A DNA stretch of 64,000 nt, taken from assembly GCF_032335695.1 (NCBI RefSeq), contig NZ_JACTOJ010000003.1, positions 269,041 to 333,040 on the forward strand, given 5' to 3'. The translations under genes and the position numbers were made by a program. This document shows, one piece after another, positions 26,182 through 35,314 of the stretch. Source of the DNA: JACTOJ01 sp032335695. GTDB lineage: Bacteria > Bacillota > Clostridia > Clostridiales > Clostridiaceae. Below the pieces are notes generated by a model that had not been told where the DNA came from, did no database searches, and saw only the letters and a list, made by a program, of their open reading frames with translations. The stretch's first letter is position 1. Each line of letters opens with the position of its first letter.

Positions 26182-27831
26182 ATGCTTTTAATGGAGTGTA
26201 AGAATATAAAAAAGTATTTTGGAAATAGAAAAATATTAGAAATAGAGAGTTTAAAGATATATTCAGAAGATAGAATAGGTATAGTAGGGGTAAATGGTGC
26301 AGGGAAAACCACATTGACAAATATAATAAATCAAAGAAATCAGGCTGATGAAGGAATAGTTAAACTATATGGAAAAGCTTCCTATGTATCACAGCTGGAG
26401 GAACCTGAAAATAAAAGCATTAATAGCAGAATGTCCTCAAAATTCGGTGCTCCAAGTCTATGGAAAGAAAATATGAGTGGAGGAGAAAAGACCAGATTTA
26501 AATTAGCTGAGGCTTTTTCTGATAATACTGATTTGTTATTCGCTGATGAACCCACAAGTAACTTGGATATTGAAGGCATAGAACTTATAGAAAAAATTTT
26601 CGCTGAGTATAAAGGAGCATTAGTGATTATTTCACATGACAGAGATTTTCTAGATAAGGTATGCAATAAAATTTGGGAACTGGAAGATGGAAAGGTAAAA
26701 ATATATAATGGCAATTTTAGTGAATATTATAGTCAGAAAGCTGAGGAATTAAAAAGAAATGAATTTGAATATGAGGAATATATAAAAGAAAAGAAACGCC
26801 TTGAGGATGTTATATTAGAATCTAAGCAGAAAGTTAAAAGCATAAGAAAAACTCCCAAAAGAATGGGCAATTCTGAAGCCAGGCTTCATAAGATGGGAGG
26901 ACAAAAAGCTAAGGCTACAATAGAAAGAGCAGTAAAAAATGTAGAAAAGCGAATAGAAAATTTAGAAATAAAAGAAAAACCTAAGGTTAAAGAAAACATT
27001 AATGTAGATATTTCAGAAGAAAGCAAGCTCTATAGTAGGATTATTCTAGAAGGCTATAATATAAGAAAAAAGTTTAATAATAAGATTATTTTTGATAATG
27101 CAGAATTTAAAATATATAATGGCAGCAAGGTGGCGCTCATTGGGAGTAATGGATGTGGAAAAAGTACTTTAATAAAGATGATTATGAATAATGATTTCGC
27201 TATAAAAATCACCCAAAAGGCAAAAATAGGATATTTCAGCCAGGATATGAGTATTTTGGATGAAGAGCTAAGCATAATCGAAAATGTTATGAAGGATAGC
27301 ATATATGATGAAACATTTTCTAGAATACTATTATCTAGGCTTCTATTTAAGAGAGAAGATATTTACAAAAATGTTTCTGTGCTAAGCGGAGGCGAGAAAG
27401 TTAAAGTTTCTTTGGCAAAAATTTTGCTAAGTGATATTAATATGCTAATACTAGATGAACCAACTAATTATATGGATATAGCTTCATTGCAGGCGGTGGA
27501 GAGCGCCCTGAAGGAATATGGCGGAACTCTGTTGTTTGTTTCTCATGATAGGCGGTTTATTGAGTCTATAGCTGATGAAATAATGGTTATAGAAAATAAT
27601 AAAATTATAAATTTTAAGGGTAGATATGATGAATATTTAGCGAGAAAAGATAAAAGCTCTCATGAGGATAATAAGCACATAAAAAATGAAATATTAATAC
27701 TCCAAAATCGCATGTCGGAAATTATAGGAAGATTGTCTGCTCCATCGAAAAAAGATGATATTAAAGCTTTAGATAAAGAGTATAATATTTTGGTAGAAAA
27801 AATAAAAGCGCTTAAGGAAGCTTTAAAATAG
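26182..27831 (+). CDS. ABC-F family ATPase, probable antibiotic ribosome-protection protein
   Basis: A 549-residue cytoplasmic protein with two ABC domains and no membrane segment. Domain 1 has GVNGAGKTT, MSGGEKTRFKLAEA, DLLFADEPTSNLD and IISHDRDFL. Domain 2 has GSNGCGKST, LSGGEKVKVSLAKI, MLILDEPTNYMD and FVSHDRRFI. The interdomain linker KSIRKTPKRMGNSEARLHK resembles the Vga/Lsa/Msr resistance group rather than EttA housekeeping members. These proteins enter the ribosomal E site and displace lincosamides, streptogramins A or pleuromutilins. Resistance here is an inference. The attenuator over the ribosome binding site supports antibiotic-induced expression. Start is ATG 26182. Confidence 0.88.
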   Translation: MLLMECKNIKKYFGNRKILEIESLKIYSEDRIGIVGVNGAGKTTLTNIINQRNQADEGIVKLYGKASYVSQLEEPENKSINSRMSSKFGAPSLWKENMSGGEKTRFKLAEAFSDNTDLLFADEPTSNLDIEGIELIEKIFAEYKGALVIISHDRDFLDKVCNKIWELEDGKVKIYNGNFSEYYSQKAEELKRNEFEYEEYIKEKKRLEDVILESKQKVKSIRKTPKRMGNSEARLHKMGGQKAKATIERAVKNVEKRIENLEIKEKPKVKENINVDISEESKLYSRIILEGYNIRKKFNNKIIFDNAEFKIYNGSKVALIGSNGCGKSTLIKMIMNNDFAIKITQKAKIGYFSQDMSILDEELSIIENVMKDSIYDETFSRILLSRLLFKREDIYKNVSVLSGGEKVKVSLAKILLSDINMLILDEPTNYMDIASLQAVESALKEYGGTLLFVSHDRRFIESIADEIMVIENNKIINFKGRYDEYLARKDKSSHEDNKHIKNEILILQNRMSEIIGRLSAPSKKDDIKALDKEYNILVEKIKALKEALK

Positions 27832-27868
27832 AAATTAATGCTTATTTTAAGGAATGAGTATATCAGAG

Positions 27869-27910
27869 ATTGCATAATTGGTTAAGCATTTTAATACAAT
27901 TGTGCAATTT
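27869..27910. terminator. Bidirectional terminator between the ABC-F gene and a small minus-strand gene
   Basis: ATTGCATAATT at 27869-27879 pairs with AATTGTGCAAT at 27898-27908 with one G-U pair and an 18-nt loop, followed by T residues on the plus strand. Confidence 0.65.
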
Positions 27911-27916
27911 CTTAAT

Positions 27917-28015
27917 TCAATGTTTTTTGAATAAGGATATAATAAATAAAGCAACTATAACGCCAAGAACAAAGCCAGAAACAAATATGGCAGTTGCACT
28001 TATATGTATATACAT
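27917..28015 (-). CDS. 32-residue single-span membrane protein
   Basis: On the minus strand an ATG at 28015 follows a strong ribosome binding site (AGGAGGTATTCAA) and opens 32 codons. The peptide MYIHISATAIFVSGFVLGVI continues as VALFIISLFKKH: one hydrophobic helix with two C-terminal lysines. It ends just before a hairpin at 27869-27910. The ribosome binding site, hydrophobic character and terminator all support a real small protein, but I do not recognise a family. It is divergent from the TetR/thiolase operon. Confidence 0.6.
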   Translation of the reverse strand: MYIHISATAIFVSGFVLGVIVALFIISLFKKH

Positions 28016-28147
28016 TTGAATACCTCCTGTGCCAATAGAAGCAATGAAAAATAGAAATTATATACTATATTATACCATTTATATATTAAATATGATAATA
28101 GCTTTAATAAATTAATTAAATAGATTGTATATTTTTTAACAATATTA

Positions 28148-28176
28148 TTGACAAAATAGACAGACTGGTCTATTAT
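28148..28176 (+). promoter_or_regulatory. Promoter of the TetR/thiolase operon
   Basis: TTGACA at 28148-28153 and TATTAT at 28171-28176 are separated by 17 nt. The inverted repeat at 28155-28174 occupies the spacer and most of the -10 box. Confidence 0.8.
28155..28174. promoter_or_regulatory. TetR-family operator inside the promoter
   Basis: AATAGACagactgGTCTATT is a 7-bp inverted repeat with a 6-nt spacer, placed between the -35 and -10 boxes. Bound repressor would occlude RNA polymerase. The cognate TetR gene starts 45 nt downstream, so autorepression is likely. Confidence 0.75.
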
Positions 28177-28218
28177 TTAATTGTAAGGAAAATTAAATAA
28201 AAAATTGGAGGTGATAGG

Positions 28219-28803
28219 GTGATAAAAAATACCAAAGGTGAACAGTCAAAATATAAACTTATAGAATGCGCTGCAGATCTATTCTTGAAAAATGGCTATA
28301 ATGCAACAGGTATAAACGATATTTTAGGCTATGCCGGTTTGCCTAAGGGATCCTTTTATTTTCACTTTTCCAGCAAAAAAAATTTAGCCATAGAGGTGGC
28401 AGCCTACTTCGAAAAGGAAATAAGTCAATGGATATTGGAAATATCTAAAAATAAAAATTGGAATGAATTTGTTATTGAATTAACAAATCAAATGATATCA
28501 GGTGCGGAACAGAATAAACATATGGGATGCCCTTTTGCAGTTCTTGGCTTAGAAATAGCTTTTTCAGAACCTGATATTGCAGAATATTATGCTAAGTCTA
28601 TGAAAAAACTTACATTAATTTTTACTAATGTATTAAAATTTTCAGGAATACCAGAAGATAAAGCACAAGTTTTAGCTAATAAAGAATTTGCTGTTTATGA
28701 AGGACATTTAGTATATTACAGAATAAGTAAAGAAATAGACGCATTAAGAAGGATGCAAAAGGATCTTATTGATATATATGAGGATAATAAGGAGGAATTG
28801 TAA
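28219..28803 (+). CDS. TetR/AcrR family transcriptional repressor
   Basis: A 194-residue regulator. The N-terminal helix-turn-helix reads AADLFLKNGYNATGINDILG then GLPKGSFYFHFSSKKNLA, the canonical TetR DNA-binding pattern. The C-terminal ligand domain has GCPFAVLGLEIAFSEPDIAE, similar to the YcdC/TetR_C group. It starts at GTG after GGAGGTGATAG. Its stop is directly followed by the thiolase ATG, and the ribosome binding site of the thiolase lies inside its last codons, so the two are co-translated. The 20-bp operator in the promoter indicates autoregulation together with thiolase. The inducer may be an acyl-CoA or fatty acid, but this is a guess. Confidence 0.92.
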   Translation: MIKNTKGEQSKYKLIECAADLFLKNGYNATGINDILGYAGLPKGSFYFHFSSKKNLAIEVAAYFEKEISQWILEISKNKNWNEFVIELTNQMISGAEQNKHMGCPFAVLGLEIAFSEPDIAEYYAKSMKKLTLIFTNVLKFSGIPEDKAQVLANKEFAVYEGHLVYYRISKEIDALRRMQKDLIDIYEDNKEEL

Positions 28804-29982
28804 ATGAGAGAAGTAGTCATAGTTAGCGCAGTTAGAACGGCTATAGGAGCTTACGGAAAAACATTAAAGGATGTACCCGCTGTAGATTTAGGTGCAATAG
28901 CAATAAAGGAAGCTGTGAAAAGAGCTGGAATAGAGGCAACGCTGATTAATGAGGTTATCTTTGGAAATGTATTGCAAGCAGGATTAGGACAAAACCCTGC
29001 AAGGCAGGCAGCTGTAAAAGCAGGACTTCCTGTGGAAATACCAGCCATGACTGTCAATAAGGTCTGCGGATCTGGGCTTAGAAGTATAAGCTTAGCAGCA
29101 CAGATTATAAAAGCAGGTGACGCTGATGTGATAGTAGCAGGAGGCATGGAAAATATGTCAAGAGCACCTTTTCTGCTAGATTCAGCTAGATGGGGATATA
29201 GAATGGGAAATGCTGCAGCTGTGGATGAAATGTTAAAAGACGGACTATGGGATGCTTTTAATGACTATCATATGGGAATTACGGCGGAAAATGTAGCAGA
29301 GCAATGGAAGATTAGCAGAGAAGAACAGGATGAATTTTCTCTTTTATCTCAGCAGAAGGCAGAAGAAGCTATAAAGTCAGGACAGTTTGTAGATGAGATA
29401 GTTCCTGTAACAATAAAAACGAAAAAGGGAGAAATAGTGTTTGATACGGATGAATTTCCTAGATTCGGAAACACTATTGAGGCATTAAAGAAGCTAAAAC
29501 CAATATTTAAGGAAAATGGTACAGTAACTGCAGGAAATTCATCAGGGTTAAATGATGGTGCAGCAGCACTAATTATAATGAGTGCAGATAAAGCTAAAGA
29601 ATTAGGAATAAAACCTAGAGCTAAGATACTTTCCTATGGATCAGCAGGATTAGATCCAGCAATAATGGGATATGGAGCTTTTTATGCTACAAAAGCTGCA
29701 TTAGAAAAAACGAATTTAAAAGTAGAAGATTTAGATTTGATTGAGGCAAATGAAGCTTATGCGTCTCAGAGTTTAGCCGTAGCAAAGGATTTAAACTTTG
29801 ATATAAATAAAGTAAATATAAATGGAGGAGCTATTGCACTGGGACATCCTATAGGAGCTACTGGAGCAAGATTAATTGTTACATTACTGCATGCTTTAGA
29901 GAAAAGAGATTTAAAAACTGGTCTTGCTACCTTATGTATAGGTGGTGGACAAGGAACTGCAATGGTTATTGAAAGAATTTAG
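28804..29982 (+). CDS. Acetyl-CoA C-acetyltransferase (thiolase)
   Basis: A 392-residue type II thiolase that condenses two acetyl-CoA to acetoacetyl-CoA or runs in the reverse. The active-site residues are all present: Cys88 in NKVCGSGLRS, His348 in GGAIALGHPIGATG and Cys378 in CIGGGQGTAM. Length equals that of the family. In clostridia it feeds butyrate and butanol synthesis, but here it lies apart from the crt-bcd-etf-hbd genes and under its own TetR repressor. That suggests an inducible or fatty-acid-related role, not the main fermentative one. The start codon follows the TetR stop with no gap, using AAGGAGG at 28790. Confidence 0.94.
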   Translation: MREVVIVSAVRTAIGAYGKTLKDVPAVDLGAIAIKEAVKRAGIEATLINEVIFGNVLQAGLGQNPARQAAVKAGLPVEIPAMTVNKVCGSGLRSISLAAQIIKAGDADVIVAGGMENMSRAPFLLDSARWGYRMGNAAAVDEMLKDGLWDAFNDYHMGITAENVAEQWKISREEQDEFSLLSQQKAEEAIKSGQFVDEIVPVTIKTKKGEIVFDTDEFPRFGNTIEALKKLKPIFKENGTVTAGNSSGLNDGAAALIIMSADKAKELGIKPRAKILSYGSAGLDPAIMGYGAFYATKAALEKTNLKVEDLDLIEANEAYASQSLAVAKDLNFDINKVNINGGAIALGHPIGATGARLIVTLLHALEKRDLKTGLATLCIGGGQGTAMVIERI

Positions 29983-30009
29983 CTTTAAAACTTATATTTT
30001 ATAAAAAAT

Positions 30010-30047
30010 GTTTTAAACCAGTGTAAAAGCCAGCACTGATTTAAAAC
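30010..30047. repeat. 38-bp palindromic repeat (copy C)
   Basis: GTTTTAAACCAGTGT and GCACTGATTTAAAAC pair with a few mismatches. It begins 27 nt after the thiolase stop codon. Confidence 0.78.
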
Positions 30048-30055
30048 AGAACTAT

Positions 30056-30099
30056 AAAAAAGGTCATGAGAAAATTTAATTTCTTATGGCTTTTTTTAT
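30056..30099 (+). terminator. Terminator after thiolase
   Basis: AAAAAGGTCATGAGAAA pairs with TTTCTTATGGCTTTTT through G-U-containing pairs and runs into T residues. The stem is imperfect but long. Confidence 0.7.
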
Positions 30100-30104
30100 T
30101 ACAA

Positions 30105-30174
30105 AATTAAAAACATAGCCTATCGAACTGAATGAAGTTTTAAATCAGTATAAAAATCAACACCGATTTAAAAC
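30105..30174 (+). repeat. Element right end plus 38-bp palindrome (copy D)
   Basis: TTAAAAACATAGCC ends at 30120 and is the right end of the intergenic element. After the 16-nt spacer TATCGAACTGAATGAA, shared with copies at 52510 and 63937, comes the palindrome GTTTTAAATCAGTAT / CACCGATTTAAAAC at 30137-30174. The rest of the gap to 30465 is AT-rich with no gene or clear signal. Confidence 0.75.
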
Positions 30175-30465
30175 CATGCTAAAAAATAATAAATTAAGTG
30201 GTATATTTTAAAATTATGATATAAATTGAATATTAATCATTATTATGATAAAATTATAAAAAAGTACAATAAATTCAAAAAATAAAGAAAAAATTGTAAC
30301 ATTATTGTATATATTTCACTTGTGACTAATCTATTTAACCTGCTCAATAATAAGTTTGCTAATATAATTTTAAAAATTCTATTAAACAATGAGTTTATCA
30401 AGAAATATTCTGAGGGAATCCTATATTTTGAAAATCATAGTAATTGATACATAAGGAAGTGCAAT

Positions 30466-32151
30466 ATGAAGCTAGGTGATAATGATCAAAAATATATAAG
30501 AGCGCTAAATGGAGCGAATATAGCTGTTTGGGAATGGAATTTAAAGGATGAGAATATGTTTTTTTCTTCTAATGCTCAAGATATGCTTGAAAAGAATTTG
30601 AGTGAATTTAATAGTTTGTTTGAATTTATTGATGGGGTTGTTATCAGTGAAGACAAAATGAATGTTAAGCTGGATTTGAATTCATTTATAAGTGGTAACG
30701 GTACTGTTTATCTAAGTGAATTTAGAATTGTCACCAGAAAAGGGAAGCTAAGATGGATACTAATTAAAGGGAATACCATAAGAAATTTTCAGGGTGAGCT
30801 AGAATTAATGTCAGGAGCCTTAACAGATGTGACCTACAATAAAAAATTAGAAGAGGAAATAGAATATTTAGCTTATTATGACTCTTTAACGGAGCTGCCA
30901 AATAGGGTATTGTTCATGAATAACTTAAAAAAAACATTGGAAAAAGCTCAAGCAAGTCATCAAGGAGGAGCTTTGATATGTATAGATATAGATGATTTTA
31001 AATTGATTAACGACACTTATGGTCATGATTATGGAGACTTGCTATTAAAAGTATTTTCTAAATTATTAACAACCTTGGTAAGAGGCATTGGAAATGTACA
31101 TAGACTAGGAGCAGATGAATTTATAATACTTATTAACAATATAAAGGACATAAAAGATATAAGCAATATATGTTATGAAATAATTTATTATTTTAAGTAT
31201 CCTTTTGAAATTAAAGGAAAGCAGATATATATTACTGCAAGTTTTGGTATAGCCATATTTCCTGATGATTCTGTTAAAGAGTTTGAATTGTACAAATATT
31301 CAGATTTGGCTATGTATCAATCAAAACTTAATGGGAAAAACACTATTACTTTTTTTCATAAGTCTATGGCTGAAGAATATTATAGAAAATTGATGATTGA
31401 ACAAGAGCTGAAGCTAGCCGTAGAAAATGGTGAATTATATATGATGTATCAACCGCAAATTGACAGTGTCAATAAAAAAATAATAGGCTTTGAATCTTTA
31501 ATAAGGTGGAATAGCAGTAAGCTTGGCTTTGTTTCTCCTGCTGAGTTTATTCCTATAGCTGAAAGCTCTGGAACCATATTAAAAATAGGAGAATGGATAT
31601 TGAGGACTGTGTGCAAAAAGATTAATTATCTAAAAAGCCAAGGTATTGATTTTGGTATAATGTCTGTAAATATATCGCCCATACAAATTAAAAGAAAAAA
31701 TTTCATAGATAAATTTCTAGAAATATGCAAGGAAAATTCAGTGGAGCCTTCTTTATTAGAAATTGAAATTACTGAAGGAACTTTAATAGATCTTCATCAT
31801 TATAGAGCTGAAGTTTTAAATCAAGCCATAGAAAAAGGAATAAAGGTAGCTGTGGATGATTTTGGAACAGGATATTCTTCCCTGACTTATTTAACCGTGC
31901 TGCCTATTAATACATTAAAAATAGATAAATCATTTATTGATAAAATAACAAGTGAAAGCAGCAAAGCGGTAGTAAAGACTATTATTGATTTATCTAAAGC
32001 CTTGGGATACAAGATTATAGCCGAGGGAGTTGAAACAAAAGAACAATTGGAACTATTGCAGGAACTCGGCGGAAATATAATTCAAGGCTATTATTTTAGT
32101 AAACCACTATTAGAAAATGAAGTGGAGGTTTTTAAGATTGAAAAAAACTAA
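30466..32151 (+). CDS. PAS-GGDEF-EAL cyclic-di-GMP protein, probable phosphodiesterase
   Basis: A 561-residue soluble protein. Residues 8-125 are a PAS domain (NIAVWEWNLKDENMFFS and LRWILIKGNTI). Residues 140-295 are a GGDEF domain with a degenerate active site, RLGADEFIIL, where the second Gly of GGDEF is Ala. Residues 305-560 are an EAL domain with FESLIRW, NISPIQIK, LEIEITEG, the catalytic VDDFGTGYSSL, and AEGVET, so the hydrolytic residues are largely kept. The EAL motif itself is ESL. I predict that it degrades cyclic-di-GMP, with GGDEF as a possible GTP-binding regulator. Its 3' end overlaps the hybrid kinase by 14 nt, so the two are coupled. Confidence 0.9.
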   Translation: MKLGDNDQKYIRALNGANIAVWEWNLKDENMFFSSNAQDMLEKNLSEFNSLFEFIDGVVISEDKMNVKLDLNSFISGNGTVYLSEFRIVTRKGKLRWILIKGNTIRNFQGELELMSGALTDVTYNKKLEEEIEYLAYYDSLTELPNRVLFMNNLKKTLEKAQASHQGGALICIDIDDFKLINDTYGHDYGDLLLKVFSKLLTTLVRGIGNVHRLGADEFIILINNIKDIKDISNICYEIIYYFKYPFEIKGKQIYITASFGIAIFPDDSVKEFELYKYSDLAMYQSKLNGKNTITFFHKSMAEEYYRKLMIEQELKLAVENGELYMMYQPQIDSVNKKIIGFESLIRWNSSKLGFVSPAEFIPIAESSGTILKIGEWILRTVCKKINYLKSQGIDFGIMSVNISPIQIKRKNFIDKFLEICKENSVEPSLLEIEITEGTLIDLHHYRAEVLNQAIEKGIKVAVDDFGTGYSSLTYLTVLPINTLKIDKSFIDKITSESSKAVVKTIIDLSKALGYKIIAEGVETKEQLELLQELGGNIIQGYYFSKPLLENEVEVFKIEKN

Positions 32152-34141
32152 TGATAATGATTTTGGAGTGAAGCTTGAAATTTATAAAACTGCTTTTGAG
32201 AAGGCAAATGATATAATACTTCTAATGGATTCTAATGGGAAAATTATTGAAGCAAATAATCAGGCGATTACTGTATATGGCTATTCTAAAGAAGAGCTTA
32301 TGAATATGAATATTTTTCAGATAAGATATTACAAGCAAGATGAATTCGTGGAAAATCAATTTGAAATAGCAAAAATAGAAGGGATACAATTTACTACTTT
32401 TCATTGTAAAAAAGACGGATCAAAATTTCCTGTGGAAGTAAATTCTGTAGGAATTAACACAGGTTCTGGAAAGATGCTTATAAGTATAATAAGAGACATA
32501 ACTCACAGATTGCAAAGTGAAGCTGAATTTAGAAATCTTGCTGCCATTGTTGAGTCTTCAGAAGATGCTATATTGAGCGAAGATTTAAATGGAATTATTA
32601 CGGCATGGAATAAGGGAGCGGAGAAATTATATGGGTACAGTATTGAGGAAATTGTTGGCAAACATGTTTCTACTATAATACCAAAAGAAAATGTACGAGA
32701 TGTTGACTTGATATTACGTAGAGTCATTAATGGTATTGGAATGGAAAAATATGAGACTTTAAGGGTAGGTAAGGATGGGAAGATTATAAATGTATCATTA
32801 GGGATATCTCCTATTTATAATATGGATAAGAAAATTATAGGTACATCAATCATAGCAAGAGATATAACAGAAAAAATGCAGCAAGAAAAAGCACTAAAAG
32901 AAAAATATGAGGAACTTAGCACAGTGTATGAGGAACTTACCGCGGCAGAAGAGGAATTAAGACAGAATTTTATTGAGCTGGAGAAAGCTAAAGATGAGGC
33001 AGACAGAGCTAATTTAGCAAAAAACCAATTTTTGGACAGTGTTAGTCATGAAATTAGGACACCTATGAATGGTATAATTGGGATTATAGATTTACTTAGC
33101 ATCACAGAACTTAATGAAAATCAAAGGCAATATGTAAAAATATTAAAAAATTCCTCAAGATTGCTTTTAGATGTTATAAACAGTGTACTAGATATATCAA
33201 AAATAGAAGCAGGAAAATATGAGTTGGACATGAGACCTTTTAATTTGAAAAAATTTTTGGAAAAGGTTACTGCAGAGTTATCAGCAATGTGTACAAGTAA
33301 AGATTTAAAGCCTATATACATGCTTGATCCATTGATTGATGAATATCTCCTTGGAGATGAAGTAAAGCTTCATCAAATATTATTAAATATAATTAATAAC
33401 GCTATAAAGTTTACAGAAAGAGGAGCTATAACACTATCTGCAAAAAAAATAGCTCAGCTTAATGATAGGTTAACATTAGAATTTTCTATTGCTGATACTG
33501 GTATAGGTATTAAAGAAGAATTTAAAAAGGATATATTTAATAAGTTCACCCAGCAAGATATGTCTTATGATAAAAAATATTTGGGTTCGGGACTTGGACT
33601 TGCTATTTCAAAGGAATTAGTAAAATTAATGAACGGCAATATATGGTTTGAAAGTAAAGAACAGCATGGAAGTACCTTTTATTTTACTGCAGACTTTTTG
33701 CTGGATTATTATAAAGGCAGTGATGAAAGAATATATGATAAGGAAATATCAATTGATCTATCAATAGGAGAAAATAAAAAAATTCTTATTATTGAAAATA
33801 ATGAGATTAGCTTAAGAATAATATGTGATATGATAAAGGAAATAGGATGCGAATTTATATGTGCATATAGTGGAAAACAGGCTTTGAATGTATTAGAAAA
33901 TCAAGATGTGGATCTTATACTAATGGATATTCAAATGCCGGAGCTAGATGGATTTGAGATTACAAAAATAATTCGGCATAAAGAAAAAAATAAAAAAAAG
34001 CACACTCCAATAGTTGCTATGACTGCTTATTTCCTTTTGGCAAACAAGGAAATGTGTGTAGAAGCAGGAATGGATGATTATATTACTAAGCCTTTTGAGA
34101 TGGATACATTGATAAATATATTACAAAGATATTTATTTTAG
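32138..34141 (+). CDS. PAS-PAS hybrid histidine kinase with receiver domain
   Basis: A 667-residue soluble sensor kinase. Two PAS domains (about 10-125 and 125-245) precede a coiled coil, then HisKA with SVSHEIRTPMNG (His304), HATPase with INNAIKFTERGAI, FSIADTGIGI and GSGLGLAISKELV, and a C-terminal receiver with LILMDIQMPELDGFEI (Asp597) and AMTAYFLLANKE. The second phosphoacceptor means that it feeds a phosphorelay needing a separate HPt protein, and none is nearby. I start at TTG 32138, 9 nt after GTGGAGG. An ATG at 32117 has no ribosome binding site. It is coupled to the EAL gene upstream, so it probably senses the same signal. Confidence 0.9.
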   Translation: MKKTNDNDFGVKLEIYKTAFEKANDIILLMDSNGKIIEANNQAITVYGYSKEELMNMNIFQIRYYKQDEFVENQFEIAKIEGIQFTTFHCKKDGSKFPVEVNSVGINTGSGKMLISIIRDITHRLQSEAEFRNLAAIVESSEDAILSEDLNGIITAWNKGAEKLYGYSIEEIVGKHVSTIIPKENVRDVDLILRRVINGIGMEKYETLRVGKDGKIINVSLGISPIYNMDKKIIGTSIIARDITEKMQQEKALKEKYEELSTVYEELTAAEEELRQNFIELEKAKDEADRANLAKNQFLDSVSHEIRTPMNGIIGIIDLLSITELNENQRQYVKILKNSSRLLLDVINSVLDISKIEAGKYELDMRPFNLKKFLEKVTAELSAMCTSKDLKPIYMLDPLIDEYLLGDEVKLHQILLNIINNAIKFTERGAITLSAKKIAQLNDRLTLEFSIADTGIGIKEEFKKDIFNKFTQQDMSYDKKYLGSGLGLAISKELVKLMNGNIWFESKEQHGSTFYFTADFLLDYYKGSDERIYDKEISIDLSIGENKKILIIENNEISLRIICDMIKEIGCEFICAYSGKQALNVLENQDVDLILMDIQMPELDGFEITKIIRHKEKNKKKHTPIVAMTAYFLLANKEMCVEAGMDDYITKPFEMDTLINILQRYLF

Positions 34142-34225
34142 TTGACTTATACTTAAAAAATATTTACAATTATACTAATTTGATTTATACAATTAATGTA
34201 AAAAATGGGGCAAAGAGGGATAAGA

Positions 34226-35305
34226 GTGGATAATCTGTTTTTAGAAAAACAATTATACAAAGAAAAAATCAAAGGATTACCTAATTTTTTTGATTTTATG
34301 AAAGAAGATATTAAGAAGATATTTGGCAGCAAAGGGAAATTTATTGTATGCAATATATTTAATCTAACAGATATAAATGAAAATTATGGTATTGATATCG
34401 GGGATTCATGTATAAGAATATTGATACAAGCAATAGCTAAGATTATGTCTGAAAATGATAAAATATGTTCCTTTAGATTTGGTGCTAATGATTTTTTAAT
34501 TCCGTTACCGAGTTATTTAAATATAAGGGATGATTACATAAAGGAACAGCTGGAAGATCAATTTAAAAGAGGCATGATTAATTTAGGTTATAAATATTTT
34601 AAAATAAATAGCCTGACTATAGAATATGATAAGGAACTTGAATCTGTAGAAGATTTTTACTTTATATTAATTAACAGTTTATTGGCTAAGTCTAAAGAAA
34701 AAGAAGATATATATAATTCGGAGAGAGTTATAAAACATATGATATACAATTTTATGACTAATGTTAGAAAAAGTCTTTCTTGTTATAATGATATTCGAGA
34801 TTTGGCATTAACAGATGATATTTCTGGACTGCCAAATCATAGATCAGCGAAGCTTTATATACAAAAACTGATTGAACAATATGAAAATACTAAGTTAAAA
34901 TTTAGCTTGTTATTTGTAGATGGTGATGATCTTAGAAGATATAACAAAATAAGCTATGAATCTGGGAATGATATGATCAGGAAGCTTAGTGAAATCATAG
35001 GAAATTCTATAAGAACTGAGGACAGAGTTTTTCGCTGGCTTTGCGGAGATGAATTTTTAATTGTTTTATCAGGAATGGAGAAAAAGGAAGCATTGGAAAA
35101 AGCAAATATAATTAAGGAAGAGGTTCAAAAGCAGACTAAAGATTATATATATCCGACTACTATTTCTATAGGCATATCAAATTATCCTTTGGACGGCGAC
35201 TCTATGGAAGATATTATATTGAAAGCTGAAAAAGCTAACAGTGCAGCTAAAAATAAGGGAAAGAATAAAATTATAGTTTGGAATAATGATATTAAAGTAC
35301 TGTAA
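34226..35305 (+). CDS. Tandem GGDEF domain protein, probable diguanylate cyclase
   Basis: A 359-residue protein with two GGDEF-like domains. The first (about 10-160) has the fold signature LPNFFDFMKED but a ruined active site, FGANDFLIP. The second (about 200-355) has LTDDISGLPNHRSAKLYIQ, FSLLFVDGDDLRRYN, the site WLCGDEFLIVL and TISIGISNYPLDG. It reads CGDEF in place of GGDEF, so one Gly is changed but the acidic pair is kept. Activity is plausible but not certain. There is no membrane segment or sensor domain. I start at GTG 34226 because AGAGGG lies 6 nt upstream, not at ATG 34205. It follows the hybrid kinase by 84 nt and is in the same direction. Confidence 0.82.
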   Translation: MDNLFLEKQLYKEKIKGLPNFFDFMKEDIKKIFGSKGKFIVCNIFNLTDINENYGIDIGDSCIRILIQAIAKIMSENDKICSFRFGANDFLIPLPSYLNIRDDYIKEQLEDQFKRGMINLGYKYFKINSLTIEYDKELESVEDFYFILINSLLAKSKEKEDIYNSERVIKHMIYNFMTNVRKSLSCYNDIRDLALTDDISGLPNHRSAKLYIQKLIEQYENTKLKFSLLFVDGDDLRRYNKISYESGNDMIRKLSEIIGNSIRTEDRVFRWLCGDEFLIVLSGMEKKEALEKANIIKEEVQKQTKDYIYPTTISIGISNYPLDGDSMEDIILKAEKANSAAKNKGKNKIIVWNNDIKVL

Positions 35306-35314
35306 AGTGTTGAG

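Noticed and set aside
23886..30174. 38-bp palindromes as a CRISPR array
   Set aside because: The copies are far apart, in separate intergenic gaps, with no regular spacers, and no cas genes are present.
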